From the NCBI RefSeq assembly GCF_006715095.1, contig NZ_VFMO01000001.1:868001-932000 (forward strand): a DNA stretch of 64,000 bases, written 5' to 3'. The first letter of the stretch is position 1. Each line of letters opens with the position of its first letter. The DNA is from Yimella lutea (GTDB lineage Bacteria > Actinomycetota > Actinomycetes > Actinomycetales > Dermatophilaceae). The position numbers and the translations under genes are program-made. The notes beneath the pieces were generated by a model that was not told the DNA's origin, ran no database searches, and saw only the letters and a list, made by a program, of their open reading frames with translations. Shown one piece after another: positions 42,372 to 53,256 of the stretch.

Positions 42372-42746
42372 ATGCAAGGGATGACGAACTACTCGTATGC
42401 ACCGCTGTTGTTCTTCGCGGCCATCGGTCTGTTCTTCGCGGTGTTCTCGGTCGTCGCCGGTGCACTCGCCGGCCCGAAGCGATACAACCGCGCCAAGGCG
42501 GACGCGTACGAGTGCGGCATCCAGCCCACCCCGCACGCGGACGGCGGCGGACGCGTCCCGGTCAAGTACTACCTGACCGCGATGCTCTTCATCATCTTCG
42601 ACATCGAATCGGTGTTCCTCTACCCGTTCGCTGTCTCCTTCGACCGCATGGGCCTGTTCGCCCTGGTCGAAATGGTGCTGTTCATCCTGACCGTCTTCGT
42701 GGCCTACGCATACGTGTGGCGCCGCGGCGGCCTCGACTGGGACTGA
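42372..42746 (+). CDS. nuoA: NADH-quinone oxidoreductase subunit A
   Basis: Membrane subunit of complex I; 124 residues, three helices. The family motifs are [23 protein letters not shown] and [13 protein letters not shown], containing the conserved acidic residues near the quinone site. A GGAAGGAG ribosome site precedes ATG 42372. First gene of the 14-gene nuo operon. Confidence 0.95.
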   Translation: MQGMTNYSYAPLLFFAAIGLFFAVFSVVAGALAGPKRYNRAKADAYECGIQPTPHADGGGRVPVKYYLTAMLFIIFDIESVFLYPFAVSFDRMGLFALVEMVLFILTVFVAYAYVWRRGGLDWD

Positions 42747-42756
42747 GGTCCGAAAC

Positions 42757-43311
42757 ATGGGTATTGAAGAGAAGCTCCCCGCAGGCTTCCTGCTGTCGAC
42801 CGTCGAGAACGTCGCCGGCTACATGCGCAAGAGTTCGATGTGGCCCGCCACCTTCGGTCTGGCTTGCTGCGCGATCGAGATGATGGCCGTCGGCACGCCC
42901 GACTACGACATCGCCCGCTTCGGTATGGAGCGCTTCTCAGCCACCCCGCGCCAGGCCGACCTGATGATCGTCGCCGGCCGTGTCAGCCAGAAGATGGCTC
43001 CCGTCGTGCGCCAGGTCTACGACCAGATGCCTGAGCCGAAGTGGGTCATCTCGATGGGCGTGTGCGCCAGCTCCGGCGGCATGTTCAACAACTACGCGAT
43101 CGTGCAGGGTGTCGACCACATCGTCCCGGTCGACATCTATTTGCCCGGTTGCCCGCCGCGTCCGGAGATGCTGCTGAACGCGATCCTCGAACTGCACAAG
43201 CAAGTGCAGTCGAGCCCGCTCGGCGTCAACCGCGTCGAGGCCGCCCGTGCCGCCGAGCGCGCCGCCATGCAAGCCACCCCCACCCACCAGATGAAGGGCC
43301 TTCTCGCGTGA
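42757..43311 (+). CDS. nuoB: NADH-quinone oxidoreductase subunit B
   Basis: Carries the N2 4Fe-4S cluster next to the quinone. 184 residues; the cluster ligands are the tandem Cys37-Cys38 (ACCAIE), Cys103 (GVCASSGG) and Cys132 (PGCPPRP). The C-terminal tail ([13 protein letters not shown]) is typical of actinobacterial forms. The stop overlaps the nuoC start (GTGA). Confidence 0.96.
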   Translation: MGIEEKLPAGFLLSTVENVAGYMRKSSMWPATFGLACCAIEMMAVGTPDYDIARFGMERFSATPRQADLMIVAGRVSQKMAPVVRQVYDQMPEPKWVISMGVCASSGGMFNNYAIVQGVDHIVPVDIYLPGCPPRPEMLLNAILELHKQVQSSPLGVNRVEAARAAERAAMQATPTHQMKGLLA

Positions 43312-44111
43312 ACGACAACGAGAAGAAGGACGTCCCCCAGGATCCGGTGAACGGCCCGGTCGTGCCGGCGCCCACCGAGCAGAAGCCCGAGACCGAAATC
43401 GCCCAGGAGGACGGCCGCGTCCTCGACACCCGCGAGGGCGGCGGTCCCGTCGTCGTCGCGAAGCGCCAGGGCATGTTCGGCTCGTCGATGGGCAACGACA
43501 CCACCGGTTACGGCGGTCTTGAGCGCAAGGTGCTCTTTCCCGGCGAGGCGCAGCGTCCGTACGGCGGCTGGTTCGACAAGCTCGCCGACGATCTGGCTGC
43601 AGCGGTCGACAAACGCGGGGGAGCCTCGTTCGCCGACGCGATCCAGCGAGTTGTGGTCGACCGCGGGGAACTGACCCTCTTCGTGACCCGTGAGCACCTG
43701 CCGATCGTGGCGCAGACGCTTCGTGACGAGCCCTCGCTGCGCTTCGAGATGTGCGCCGGTGTTTCCGGTGTGCACTACCCGCAGGAGGCGGGTGCGGAGT
43801 TGCACGCGGTCTACCACCTGCTGTCGATCACCAACGGCAGCAAGCGAATTCGCCTCGAGGTGACGGCCCCCGAGAGCAACCCGCACATCCCGAGTATCAC
43901 CTCGGTGTGGCCCGGTGCCGACTGGCACGAGCGCGAGACCTGGGACATGTTCGGACTGATCTTCGACGGTCACCCCGCACTGACCCGCATCCTGATGCCG
44001 GACGACTGGCCCGGCCACCCGCAGCGCAAGGACTACCCGCTCGGCGGAATCCCGGTGGAGTTCAAGGGCGCCACCATTCCGCCGGCCGACGAGCGCAGGA
44101 GCTACAACTGA
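43308..44111 (+). CDS. nuoC: NADH-quinone oxidoreductase subunit C
   Basis: 267 residues, a peripheral-arm subunit near the quinone pocket. The C-terminal domain has the 30-kDa signature [16 protein letters not shown] and [21 protein letters not shown]. The first 75 residues are acidic and disordered-looking ([15 protein letters not shown] onwards), a longer tail than in proteobacteria but usual in actinobacteria. GTG 43308 overlaps the nuoB stop, and its stop overlaps the nuoD start. Confidence 0.95.
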   Translation: MNDNEKKDVPQDPVNGPVVPAPTEQKPETEIAQEDGRVLDTREGGGPVVVAKRQGMFGSSMGNDTTGYGGLERKVLFPGEAQRPYGGWFDKLADDLAAAVDKRGGASFADAIQRVVVDRGELTLFVTREHLPIVAQTLRDEPSLRFEMCAGVSGVHYPQEAGAELHAVYHLLSITNGSKRIRLEVTAPESNPHIPSITSVWPGADWHERETWDMFGLIFDGHPALTRILMPDDWPGHPQRKDYPLGGIPVEFKGATIPPADERRSYN

Positions 44112-45463
44112 TGTCGACCGCCACGAACGAACGCGACCCCTTCGGCGCCTCGAACCACGACGTCGACGACGACACCCCGGTCATCAACGCGACCGGCGGC
44201 GACTGGGACTCCGTCGCCGAGGAGGCGTCCGCCCTCAACGAGGAGCGGATCGTCGTCAACATGGGTCCGCAGCACCCCTCGACGCACGGCGTCCTTCGCC
44301 TGATCCTCGAACTCGACGGCGAGACCGTCACCGAGGCTCGCGCCGGAATCGGCTACTTGCACACCGGCATCGAGAAGAACATGGAGTTCCGCACCTGGGT
44401 GCAGGGCGTCACGTTCTGCACGCGTATGGACTACGTGATGCCGCTGTTCAACGAGGCGGCTTACTGCCTCGCGGTCGAGAAGGTGCTCGGCATCACCGAC
44501 CAAATCCCGGAGCGTGCCAACACCATCCGCGTGATGATGATGGAGTTCAACCGGATCACCTCCCACCTGGTTGCCCTGGCGACCGGCGGGATGGAGCTCG
44601 GCGCGACCACCGTCATGACCATCGGCTTCCGTGAGCGAGAGCGCATCCTGCGGATCTTCGAGATGGTCAGTGGTCTGCGCATGAACCACGCTTATATCCG
44701 TCCCGGCGGTGTGGCTCAGGATCTCCCGGTCGGCACCATCGACGCAGTGCGCGAGATGCTGCCGAAGCTGAGCAGGGGCATCGGCGAACTCGAGGCGCTG
44801 CTGAACGAGAACCCGATCCTCAAGGGCCGCATGGTCGACGTCGGCTACCTCGACCTCACCGGCTGCACGGCCCTCGGCATTACCGGCCCGATCCTGCGCT
44901 CGGCGGGTCTGCCGCACGACCTGCGCAAGACCGAGCCGTACTGCGGTTACGAGACCTACGACTTCGAGGTCGCCGTGCGCGACACCTGCGACGCCTACGG
45001 ACGACTGCGGGTGCGCATCGATGAGATGTACCAGTCGATCCGCATCGTCGAGCAGGCCATCGAGCGCTTGGAGAACAACCCGGGCCCGGTCATGGTCGCC
45101 GACAAGAAGATCGCCTGGCCGGCGCAGCTGGCCGTCGGCAGCGACGGTCAGGGCAACAGCCTCGACCACATCCGCGAGATCATGGGCGAGTCCATGGAGT
45201 CGCTGATCCACCACTTCAAGCTGGTCACCGAAGGATTCCGGGTGCCGGCAGGACAGGCCTACGTCGCGATCGAATCGCCCAAGGGCGAACTCGGCTGCCA
45301 TGTCGTCTCCACCGGCGGCACGCGTCCGCACCGGGTGCACTTCCGTGACCCGTCGTTCAACAACCTGCAGGCCGCGGCCGCGATGAGTGAGGGCGGCGCC
45401 GTCGCCGACGTCATCGTCGCCGTTGCCTCGATCGACCCTGTGATGGGAGGCGTCGACCGCTGA
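44111..45463 (+). CDS. nuoD: NADH-quinone oxidoreductase subunit D
   Basis: 450 residues, homologous to hydrogenase large subunits, forming the quinone-binding cavity with NuoB. Motifs: [16 protein letters not shown] near residue 51, [30 protein letters not shown] and the C-terminal [11 protein letters not shown]. The first 45 residues are an acidic extension. The start overlaps the nuoC stop and the stop overlaps the nuoE start, giving tight coupling. Confidence 0.96.
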   Translation: MSTATNERDPFGASNHDVDDDTPVINATGGDWDSVAEEASALNEERIVVNMGPQHPSTHGVLRLILELDGETVTEARAGIGYLHTGIEKNMEFRTWVQGVTFCTRMDYVMPLFNEAAYCLAVEKVLGITDQIPERANTIRVMMMEFNRITSHLVALATGGMELGATTVMTIGFRERERILRIFEMVSGLRMNHAYIRPGGVAQDLPVGTIDAVREMLPKLSRGIGELEALLNENPILKGRMVDVGYLDLTGCTALGITGPILRSAGLPHDLRKTEPYCGYETYDFEVAVRDTCDAYGRLRVRIDEMYQSIRIVEQAIERLENNPGPVMVADKKIAWPAQLAVGSDGQGNSLDHIREIMGESMESLIHHFKLVTEGFRVPAGQAYVAIESPKGELGCHVVSTGGTRPHRVHFRDPSFNNLQAAAAMSEGGAVADVIVAVASIDPVMGGVDR

Positions 45464-46293
45464 TGAGCGCCGAGAGCCCGCTCCACGAGAAGACCCCACT
45501 GCACGCCAGCGCCGAGCCGTACACCGACGAGCAGCTGGCTCAATTGCACGTCGACGCCGACGCGATCGTGGCCCGCTACCCGCAGAAGCGGTCCGCGCTG
45601 CTGCCGATGCTGCACCTGATCCAGTCGGTCGACAGTTACATCACCGGCCGCGGCGTCACCTTCTGCGCCGAGAAGCTCGACCTCACCGACGCCGAGGTGT
45701 CGGGTGTGGCCACGTTCTACACCCAGTACAAGCGCCACCCCAACGGCGACTACACGATCGGCGTCTGCACCAACACGCTGTGCGCGATCATGGGCGGCGA
45801 CCAGATCTTCGACGAACTGTCCGAGCACCTCGGCATCGGCCACGACGAGACGACGCCCGACGGCAGGATCACCCTCGAACGCGTCGAGTGCAATGCCGCG
45901 TGCGACTACGCCCCGGTGGTCATGGCCAACTGGGAGTTCTTCGACTACATGACCCCCGAGGCCACCAAGCAGGTCGCCGACGACCTGCGGGCCGGCAAGG
46001 ACGTGCGTCCGAGCCGTGGCCCGAACAAGGTCTGCACCTTCAAGCAGGTCTCGCGTACGCTCGCCGGGTTCTCCGACGGCCTTGCGGACGAGGGTGTCGG
46101 CGCGGGCCCCGCGTCCCTGGAGGGTCTGAAGGTCGCCAAGCAGCACAACTGGACCGCACCGGGCAGCGCGCAGGACGTCGATTCCGACCACCAGGCCACT
46201 GCCGAGGCCGGCGGTCGCCAGCCGCAGCCGGGGGAGGCCCACTCGGGCGCCGAAGGTCATGGCACCGCAGAGTCCGCGAAGGGTGACAACTGA
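45463..46293 (+). CDS. nuoE: NADH-quinone oxidoreductase subunit E
   Basis: The 2Fe-2S subunit of the NADH module. 276 residues; the thioredoxin-fold region has the cluster cysteines CTNTLC (about 105-110) and CNAACDYAP (about 146-150). The last 70 residues form a Gly/Ala/His-rich low-complexity tail (GGRQPQPGEAHSGAEGHG), making the protein about 70-100 residues longer than the E. coli form. It overlaps nuoD and nuoF. Confidence 0.95.
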   Translation: MSAESPLHEKTPLHASAEPYTDEQLAQLHVDADAIVARYPQKRSALLPMLHLIQSVDSYITGRGVTFCAEKLDLTDAEVSGVATFYTQYKRHPNGDYTIGVCTNTLCAIMGGDQIFDELSEHLGIGHDETTPDGRITLERVECNAACDYAPVVMANWEFFDYMTPEATKQVADDLRAGKDVRPSRGPNKVCTFKQVSRTLAGFSDGLADEGVGAGPASLEGLKVAKQHNWTAPGSAQDVDSDHQATAEAGGRQPQPGEAHSGAEGHGTAESAKGDN

Positions 46294-47609
46294 TGGCCAC
46301 GACGCTGACCCCGATCCTCACCAAGTTCTGGGACGCACCGCAGTCCTGGACCCTGGCGACCTACGAGGACAACGAGGGCTACCAAGCGCTGAAGAAGGCG
46401 TTCGGCATGAGCCAGGAAGAACTCGTCAACATGACGAAGGACTCCGGCCTGCGCGGACGCGGCGGCGCCGGCTTCCCGACCGGTATGAAGTGGGGCTTCC
46501 TGCCCAAGCCGGACGGCGGCCCCCGCTACCTCGTGGTCAACGCCGACGAGTCCGAGCCGGGCACCTGCAAGGACATCCCGTTGATGATGGCCGCGCCGCA
46601 CTTCCTCATCGAGGGTGTGGCGATCACGTCGTTCGCTATCGGTTGCAACCACGCGTTCATCTACCTGCGCGGTGAGGTCGTCCACGTCTACCGGCGCCTG
46701 CTGCGCGCGGTGGAGGAGGCGTACGCCGCCGGGCACCTCGGCAAGAACATCCACGGCTCCGGGTTCGATCTCGATGTCACCGTGCACGCCGGCGCCGGTG
46801 CCTACATCTGTGGTGAGGAGACCGCGCTGCTCGACTCGCTTGAGGGCCGTCGTGGCCAGCCGCGCCTGAAGCCGCCGTTCCCGGCCGTCGCCGGTCTGTA
46901 CGCGCGTCCGACCGTCGTCAACAACGTCGAGTCGATCGCGTCCGTGCCGCCGATCCTGTTGCACGGCAGTGACTGGTTCAAGGCAATGGGCACCGAGAAG
47001 TCGACCGGTTTCGGCATCTTCTCGCTGTCGGGTCACGTCACGCGTCCGGGTCAGTACGAGGCGCCGATGGGCATCACCCTGCGCGAACTCGTCGACATGG
47101 CCGGCGGTATCCGGGGCGGTCACAAGCTGAAGTTCTGGACGCCGGGTGGCTCGTCCACGCCGATCTTCACCGACAAGCACTGGGACGTCCCGCTCGACTT
47201 CGAGTCGGTGGCCGCCGAGGGTTCGATGCTCGGTACCCGCGCCCTGCAGATCTTCGACGAGACCGTCTCGGTCGTCCGTGCCGTCAGCCGCTGGATCGAC
47301 TTCTACGCGCACGAGTCCTGCGGCAAGTGCACCCCGTGCCGCGAGGGCACGTTCTGGCTGAAGCAGATCATGACTCGCCTCGAGAACGGTCGTGGCACCC
47401 AGGACGACATCGAGAAGCTCCTCGACATCTGCGACAACATCCTCGGCCGGAGCTTCTGTGCTCTGGGCGACGGAGCCACCAGCCCGGTCACCTCCGCGGT
47501 GAAGTACTTCCGCGACGAGTTCGAGGCCGGTATGCACACGCCGTGGTGGGAGATGTTCCCGCCCGAGCGCTCGGTGCTGTTCAACACGAAGGAGACCGTG
47601 TCCGCATGA
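46293..47609 (+). CDS. nuoF: NADH-quinone oxidoreductase subunit F
   Basis: The NADH- and FMN-binding subunit. 438 residues; [16 protein letters not shown] and [12 protein letters not shown] bind NADH and [18 protein letters not shown] follows, and the N3 4Fe-4S ligands are in [12 protein letters not shown] plus a downstream Cys (SFCALGDGA). The stop overlaps the nuoG start (ATGA). Confidence 0.97.
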   Translation: MATTLTPILTKFWDAPQSWTLATYEDNEGYQALKKAFGMSQEELVNMTKDSGLRGRGGAGFPTGMKWGFLPKPDGGPRYLVVNADESEPGTCKDIPLMMAAPHFLIEGVAITSFAIGCNHAFIYLRGEVVHVYRRLLRAVEEAYAAGHLGKNIHGSGFDLDVTVHAGAGAYICGEETALLDSLEGRRGQPRLKPPFPAVAGLYARPTVVNNVESIASVPPILLHGSDWFKAMGTEKSTGFGIFSLSGHVTRPGQYEAPMGITLRELVDMAGGIRGGHKLKFWTPGGSSTPIFTDKHWDVPLDFESVAAEGSMLGTRALQIFDETVSVVRAVSRWIDFYAHESCGKCTPCREGTFWLKQIMTRLENGRGTQDDIEKLLDICDNILGRSFCALGDGATSPVTSAVKYFRDEFEAGMHTPWWEMFPPERSVLFNTKETVSA

Positions 47610-50089
47610 TGACCGTCACCTCTCCCTCGGCCGGCGGCAACGCCGTCGACAAGGGCGGCAACGCTGCGCCCCCGATCGTGGCCGACGAGATCACCCTGAC
47701 CATCGACGGCGTGGACGTCAGCGTGCCCAAGGGCACGCTGGTCATCCGCGCCGCGGAGAAGCTCGGCATCCAGATCCCGCGCTTCTGCGACCACCCGCTG
47801 CTCGACCCGGTCGGCGCCTGCCGCCAGTGCCTGGTCGACGTCTCGACCAAGGGTCCCGACGGCTCGCTGAAGCCGATGCCGAAGCCGCAGGCGTCCTGCA
47901 CCCTCGAGGTCAGCGACGGCATGGAGGTCAAGACGCAGCAGACCAGCCCGGTCGCCGACAAGGCACAGCAGGGCGTCATGGAGCTGCTGCTGCTCAACCA
48001 CCCGCTCGACTGCCCGGTGTGTGACAAGGGCGGCGAGTGCCCCCTGCAGAACCAGGCGATGAGCAACGGCCGCGCCCGGTCGCGCTTCGAGGACATCAAG
48101 CGCACCTACCCCAAGCCGATCAACATCTCCAGCCAGGTGCTGCTCGACCGTGAGCGTTGCGTGCTGTGCGCCCGCTGCACCCGCTTCTCCGACCAGGTCG
48201 CCGGTGACCCGTTCATCGCCCTGATCGAGCGTGGTGCGCTGCAGCAGGTCGGCATCTACGAGGAGCAGCCCTTCGAGAGCTACTTCTCCGGCAACACCGT
48301 GCAGATCTGCCCGGTGGGTGCACTGACCAGCGCGATGTACCGCTTCCGCGCGCGTCCGTTCGACCTGGTCTCGACGCCGAGCGTGTGTGAGCACTGCGCC
48401 AGCGGTTGCTCGCTGCGTACCGACCAGCGCCGCGGTGTGGTGCTGCGCCGCATGGCGATGGACGACGTCCTGGTCAACGAGGAATGGAACTGCGACAAGG
48501 GTCGCTGGGCCTTCCAGTACGCCACCAAGAACCGCCTCGAGACGCCGATGGTGCGCGACGAGAATGGTGAACTGCGCGTCGCCGGCTGGCCCGAGGCCAT
48601 CGCCGCCGCCGCGGACGGTCTCGCCAGGGCCCGTGCCGCCCAGGGCGTCGGTGTGCTGACGGGTGGCCGCCTGTCGGCCGAGGACGCGTACGCGTACGGC
48701 AAGTTCGCCCGTCTGGTGCTCAACACCAACGACGTCGACTTCCGCGCCCGCCCGCACTCGGCCGAGGAGGCCGAGTTCCTGGCACACGCCGTGGTCGCGA
48801 CCGGTCCCGCCGGTGGCGCGGTCACGCACGCCGACCTGGAGAACGCGAAGAACGTCGTGCTCGTGGGCTTCGAGCCCGAGGACGAGTCGCCGATCGTGTT
48901 CCTGCGCCTGCGCAAGGGCTTCCGCAAGAACAACGTCAACGTGCTCTCGCTGGCCTCCTACGCCAGCCGCGGTCTGGAGAAGATGGGTGGCACGTTGGTG
49001 CCGACCGCTCCGGGCACCGAGGCGGAGGTGCTGGACGCCCTGGGCGACCTCAACACCGAACTGGCCAAGTCGAACCCGATCGAGGGTGACGTGATCGTGC
49101 TCGTGGGTGAGCGCATGGCCGCTTCGCCGGGTGCGCTGTCCGCGGCCGCCGCATTCGCCGCGTCCAAGAAGGGCCGCCTGGCCTGGGTCCCGCGTCGCGC
49201 GGGGGAGCGCGGTGCGCTCGAAGTCGGTGCGTTCCCGACCCTGCTGCCCGGTGGCCGCGATGTCACCGACGCCGCTGCCCGCGATCAGGTCGCGACCGTC
49301 TGGGGCGAGGGCGACCTGCCCTCGACGCCGGGCCGTGACACCGGCTCGATGCTGGCCGCTGCCGCGTCCGGCGACCTGTCCGCGCTCGTCGTGGCCGGCG
49401 TCGACCCGCGCGACCTCACCGGTCAGGGAACCGTTCGCCAGGGTCTGACCAACGCGTTCGTGGTCTCTTTGGAGATCCGCGACAACGAGGTCGCGCAGTA
49501 CGCCGACGTGATCCTGCCGGTCGCCCCGCAGCAGGAGAAGTCCGGCGCCTATGTCAACTGGGAAGGCCGCGTCCGCCCGTTCCAGCGTGCGATCGACACC
49601 CAGTCGATGAGCGACTACCGCGTGCTCGACCTGCTCGCCGCCGAGATGGGCGAGTTCCTCGGCACCCGCACGATCGACCAGATCCGCGCGGAGATGGACG
49701 AACTCGGTCCGTGGACCGGCACCCGCGCGGTGCGTCCGCGTGCCAAGGCCGGCGGCGCCCCGCGTCCGCTGGTCGGCGAGGCGATCCTGGCCACCTGGGC
49801 GCAGCTGCTCGACAACGGAGTGCTCCAGGACGGCGAACCGTTCCTGGCCGGCACCCGCCGTCCGGCGGTGGCTCGCATGTCGCAGGCCACCGCGTCCGGC
49901 GCGGGCGTGGTCGACGGCGATCTGGTGCAGGTCTCCACCAAGTCCGGTGCCATCACCCTCCCGGTGTTGATCACCGCCATGCCCGACCACGTGGTCTGGG
50001 TGCCGACCAACTCCGACGAAAGCACGGTGCGTTCGACGCTCGACGTCGACGCCGGTGCGGCCGTCGCACTGCGCAAGGCAGGTGCCTGA
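47606..50089 (+). CDS. nuoG: NADH-quinone oxidoreductase subunit G
   Basis: 827 residues carrying several Fe-S clusters. The N-terminal 2Fe-2S ligands are in [19 protein letters not shown] (Cys61, Cys72, Cys75); the His/Cys cluster is at [16 protein letters not shown], and the next 4Fe-4S site at [11 protein letters not shown] and ICPVGAL. The inactive molybdopterin-like domain begins at [10 protein letters not shown] and ends with a C-terminal molydopterin-dinucleotide-like domain. ATG 47606 overlaps the nuoF stop. Confidence 0.96.
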   Translation: MMTVTSPSAGGNAVDKGGNAAPPIVADEITLTIDGVDVSVPKGTLVIRAAEKLGIQIPRFCDHPLLDPVGACRQCLVDVSTKGPDGSLKPMPKPQASCTLEVSDGMEVKTQQTSPVADKAQQGVMELLLLNHPLDCPVCDKGGECPLQNQAMSNGRARSRFEDIKRTYPKPINISSQVLLDRERCVLCARCTRFSDQVAGDPFIALIERGALQQVGIYEEQPFESYFSGNTVQICPVGALTSAMYRFRARPFDLVSTPSVCEHCASGCSLRTDQRRGVVLRRMAMDDVLVNEEWNCDKGRWAFQYATKNRLETPMVRDENGELRVAGWPEAIAAAADGLARARAAQGVGVLTGGRLSAEDAYAYGKFARLVLNTNDVDFRARPHSAEEAEFLAHAVVATGPAGGAVTHADLENAKNVVLVGFEPEDESPIVFLRLRKGFRKNNVNVLSLASYASRGLEKMGGTLVPTAPGTEAEVLDALGDLNTELAKSNPIEGDVIVLVGERMAASPGALSAAAAFAASKKGRLAWVPRRAGERGALEVGAFPTLLPGGRDVTDAAARDQVATVWGEGDLPSTPGRDTGSMLAAAASGDLSALVVAGVDPRDLTGQGTVRQGLTNAFVVSLEIRDNEVAQYADVILPVAPQQEKSGAYVNWEGRVRPFQRAIDTQSMSDYRVLDLLAAEMGEFLGTRTIDQIRAEMDELGPWTGTRAVRPRAKAGGAPRPLVGEAILATWAQLLDNGVLQDGEPFLAGTRRPAVARMSQATASGAGVVDGDLVQVSTKSGAITLPVLITAMPDHVVWVPTNSDESTVRSTLDVDAGAAVALRKAGA

Positions 50090-51482
50090 GTGAACTCCGT
50101 GGCTCACCTCCTGACGGCCGTCCCGGCCGCCACCGACAACCCGGTGGCCGACTTCAGCGACACCCCGTGGTGGCTGTCGCTGGTCAAGGCGGTCCTGCTG
50201 TTCGTGTTCCTGCTGGTGAACACGCTGGTCGTCATCTGGTTCGAGCGTCGCGTCATCGGCCGGATGCAGCAGCGTCCGGGCCCGAACCGTGCCGGCCCCT
50301 TCGGTTTGCTGCAGACGCTGGCCGACGGTGTGAAACTGGCGCTGAAGGAAGACGTCACCCCCAAGAACGCCGACAAGCTGATGTTCATGCTGGCTCCGAT
50401 GATCGCCGGTGCGATGGCGTTCGTCGCGTTCGCGGTCATCCCGCTGTCGAACGAGGTGTGGATGTTCGGTCACCGCACCCCGCTGCAGCTGACCGACACT
50501 CCGGTGGCGGTGCTGCTCGTGCTCGCGGTGGCGGGTGTGGGTGTGTACGGCATCCTGCTCGCCGGTTGGTCCTCCGGTTCGACCTACCCGCTGCTGGGTG
50601 GCCTGCGTTCCTCGGCCCAGGTCATCTCCTACGAGATCGCGATGGGCCTCGCGCTGGTCGCGGTGTTCCTGTACGCCGGCTCGATGTCGACCAGTCAGAT
50701 CGTCTACGCGCAGAAGAGCCTGTGGTACATCATCCCGGCGTTCTTCTCTTTCTTCGTCTACCTGATCACCATGGTCGGTGAGACCAACCGTCTACCGTTC
50801 GACCTCGCCGAGGGTGAGGGCGAGCTCACCGGTGGTTTCCACACCGAGTACTCCTCACTGAAGTTCGCGATGTTCTTCCTGGGTGAGTACGTCAACATGT
50901 TCACCGTCTCCGCGTTGGCGACCACGCTGTTCCTCGGCGGCTGGCAGGCGCCCCCGCTCATCTCGATGATCGGTGACGGCATGCTCAACGGCGGCTGGTG
51001 GGGCCTGTTGTGGTTCAGCCTGAAGCTGTGGACGTTCATGTTCTTCTTCGTCTGGCTGCGTGGTTCGTTGCCGCGTGTCCGGTACGACCAGTTCATGAAG
51101 CTCGGCTGGAAGGTTGCTCATCCCGGTCACCCTGCTCTGGGTCGTCGCGGTCGCGTTCATCCGCGCCTCCCAGCTCGGCTTCCTCGGTGACAACCGGATC
51201 TCCTTCGCCGGCTTCGACATCCCGCGGGCAACGCTGTTGGTCACCAGCCTGATCGCGCTCGCCGTCCTCGGTGCCGCATGGGCTTGGGATGCCAAGCAGG
51301 CACGCAAGGAGACCGAGGTCCGGCAGGTGCCGGACGAGATCGATCCGTTCGCCGGCGGTCACCCCGTACCGCCTCTGCCGGGCCAGCGCCTGGTCGAACC
51401 CGCGCCCAGCCTGACCTCCTCGAGCGTCCGGTCGAGCGCCCACAGCACCGACACCACCCTCCAGGAGGAGTCCCGTGGCTGA
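50090..51482 (+). CDS. nuoH: NADH-quinone oxidoreductase subunit H, frameshifted
   Basis: The 463-residue product would link the arms and quinone site. The frame from GTG 50090 shows [19 protein letters not shown] and [24 protein letters not shown] (in pieces), then reads [11 protein letters not shown] and goes out of frame at 51113-51116 (GGTTGCTC; GGTGCTC expected), ending at 51190 in an unnatural Arg/His/Pro tail. The other frame supplies [21 protein letters not shown] and the usual C terminus to 51482. One extra T explains it. A sequence error is as likely as a real mutation. nuoI overlaps by 8 bp. Confidence 0.9.
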
Positions 51483-52155
51483 CCAGAAAAAGCCTGACGA
51501 CGACGGCGAGAAGGGCGGATTCCTCTCCGACCTGTTCGCGCCCATCGCGGGCTTCGGCGTCACCTTCGCAACCATGTTCCGCAAGATCGAGACGCAGGAG
51601 TACCCGGAGGAGAAGCGGCCGACCCAGCTGCGCTTCCACGGGCGTCACCAGCTCAACCGTCACCCGGACGGGCTGGAGAAGTGCGTCGGCTGCGAGCTGT
51701 GCGCGTGGGCCTGCCCGGCCGACGCGATCTTCGTGGAAGGCGCGAACAACAATGACGCCGAAGGTGAGCGCTTCAGCCCCGGCGAACGGTACGGCCGCGT
51801 TTACCAGATCAACTACCTGCGCTGTATCTTCTGCGGCCTGTGCATCGAGGCCTGCCCGACGCGCGCGCTGACGATGACCAACGAGTACGAACTGGCCGCC
51901 AACAACCGCGCCGACCTCATCTTCACCAAGGAGCAGCTGCTGGCTCCGGTGCTGTCGGGCATGCTGCCCGCGCCGCACCCGATGGTCGAGGGCATGGAGG
52001 AGCGCGACTACTACCAGGGCAAGGTGCAGGGCGCCACGGACGAACAGCGCGAGTGGGTCGAGCAGCGCGGCGGCGACACCGTCGTCGACGAGCCCCACGA
52101 AACCCCGGTCGAGCACCGGGAGGCCGGCCGCTACGCAGGGGAGGGACGCCCGTGA
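51475..52155 (+). CDS. nuoI: NADH-quinone oxidoreductase subunit I
   Basis: A double 4Fe-4S ferredoxin-like subunit, 226 residues. Ligands are Cys70, 73, 76, 80 ([12 protein letters not shown]) and Cys117, 120, 123, 127 ([12 protein letters not shown]). An amphipathic N-terminal helix ([20 protein letters not shown]) faces the membrane; the acidic C-terminal tail is an actinobacterial extension. GTG 51475 is preceded by AGGAG. Confidence 0.96.
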   Translation: MADQKKPDDDGEKGGFLSDLFAPIAGFGVTFATMFRKIETQEYPEEKRPTQLRFHGRHQLNRHPDGLEKCVGCELCAWACPADAIFVEGANNNDAEGERFSPGERYGRVYQINYLRCIFCGLCIEACPTRALTMTNEYELAANNRADLIFTKEQLLAPVLSGMLPAPHPMVEGMEERDYYQGKVQGATDEQREWVEQRGGDTVVDEPHETPVEHREAGRYAGEGRP

Positions 52156-52943
52156 GCAACCTCGGTGGAGCCGAGTCGACGCTCTTCTTCTTCCTCGCAC
52201 CGCTGACCGTCTTCGGTGCGCTCGCTCTGTTGTTCGCCCGCAAGGCGGTGCACGCCGCGATGGGGATGGCCCTGACGATGGTCGGGATGGGTGTCTTCTA
52301 CATCGCTCAGAACGCCGAGTTCCTGGGTGTCATCCAGATCTTCGTGTACTCCGGCGCCGTGATGATGCTGTTCCTGTTCGTCGTCATGCTGGTCGGTGTC
52401 GACAGTTCCGACTCCCTGGTCGAGACGATCAAGGGTCAGCGGGTCGCCGGTCTGCTGCTGGGCCTCGCGCTGGCCGCACTCGGCGTCGCCGCGGTCGCCA
52501 AGGCGAACTTCGGTCCGTTCACCGGCCTGGACAAGGTCAACGAGCAGGGCAACGTCAGCAGTATGGCGAACCTGATCTTCGGCCAGTACGTGTGGACCTT
52601 CGAGGTCACCTCGGCGCTGCTGATCACCGCCGCCCTCGGCTCGATGGTGCTCGCGCACCGTGAGCGCCTGACCGCCAAGCCGACCCAGGCCGACTGGTCG
52701 CGAGCTCGCATCAAGAGCGGCAAGGACGTCGCGGGTCTGCCGGTGCCGGGTGTCTACGCCCGCCACAACGCGGTCGACACCCCGGCACTGCTGCCCGACG
52801 GATCGATCGCCGAGAAGTCGGTGTCGCGCGTCCTCAAGGCCCGTGGCCAGGTGGCCTCTACCAGTGAGCTGGTCGCCGCGAGCAAGGAGCTTGAGGGCGA
52901 GACCGGCGACATGACTCGTTACGACGGAGGTACGGACCGATGA
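52152..52943 (+). CDS. nuoJ: NADH-quinone oxidoreductase subunit J
   Basis: Membrane subunit, 263 residues, with five helices in the first 175; the conserved [27 protein letters not shown] region is present (seen as two motifs). A soluble C-terminal tail of about 85 residues is much longer than in E. coli (about 184 residues in total there). GTG 52152 overlaps the nuoI stop; its stop overlaps the nuoK start. Confidence 0.95.
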   Translation: MSNLGGAESTLFFFLAPLTVFGALALLFARKAVHAAMGMALTMVGMGVFYIAQNAEFLGVIQIFVYSGAVMMLFLFVVMLVGVDSSDSLVETIKGQRVAGLLLGLALAALGVAAVAKANFGPFTGLDKVNEQGNVSSMANLIFGQYVWTFEVTSALLITAALGSMVLAHRERLTAKPTQADWSRARIKSGKDVAGLPVPGVYARHNAVDTPALLPDGSIAEKSVSRVLKARGQVASTSELVAASKELEGETGDMTRYDGGTDR

Positions 52944-53239
52944 GCCCCATGGTCTACATCTACCTGTCGGTGATCCTGTTCGCGATCGGCGCGACGACGG
53001 TGCTGCTGCGGCGCAACGCGATCATCGTCTTCATGGGCGTCGAGCTGATGCTCAACGCGGCGAACCTGGCGTTCGTCACCTTCGCGCGCATGCACGGCAC
53101 GGTCGACGGGCAGGCCATCGCACTGTTCGTGATGGTGGTCGCGGCCGCCGAGGTCGTGGTCGGCCTGGCGATCATCATGGCGATCTTCCGGGCGCGCCGC
53201 TCGGCCTCCGTCGACGACGCGAACTTGCTGAAGTTCTAA
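52940..53239 (+). CDS. nuoK: NADH-quinone oxidoreductase subunit K
   Basis: 99 residues with three helices. The proton-path acidic residues are in [14 protein letters not shown] and [15 protein letters not shown]. Family length is normal. It overlaps nuoJ (ATGA) and is followed by nuoL after 17 bp. Confidence 0.96.
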   Translation: MSPMVYIYLSVILFAIGATTVLLRRNAIIVFMGVELMLNAANLAFVTFARMHGTVDGQAIALFVMVVAAAEVVVGLAIIMAIFRARRSASVDDANLLKF

Positions 53240-53256
53240 GGGAACGGTGACTTGAG

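Noticed and set aside
47303..50473. Very long minus-strand open frame opposite nuoF-nuoH
   Set aside because: Antisense shadow of GC-rich codons: Arg/His/Gly-rich, low complexity, exactly opposite intact nuo genes.
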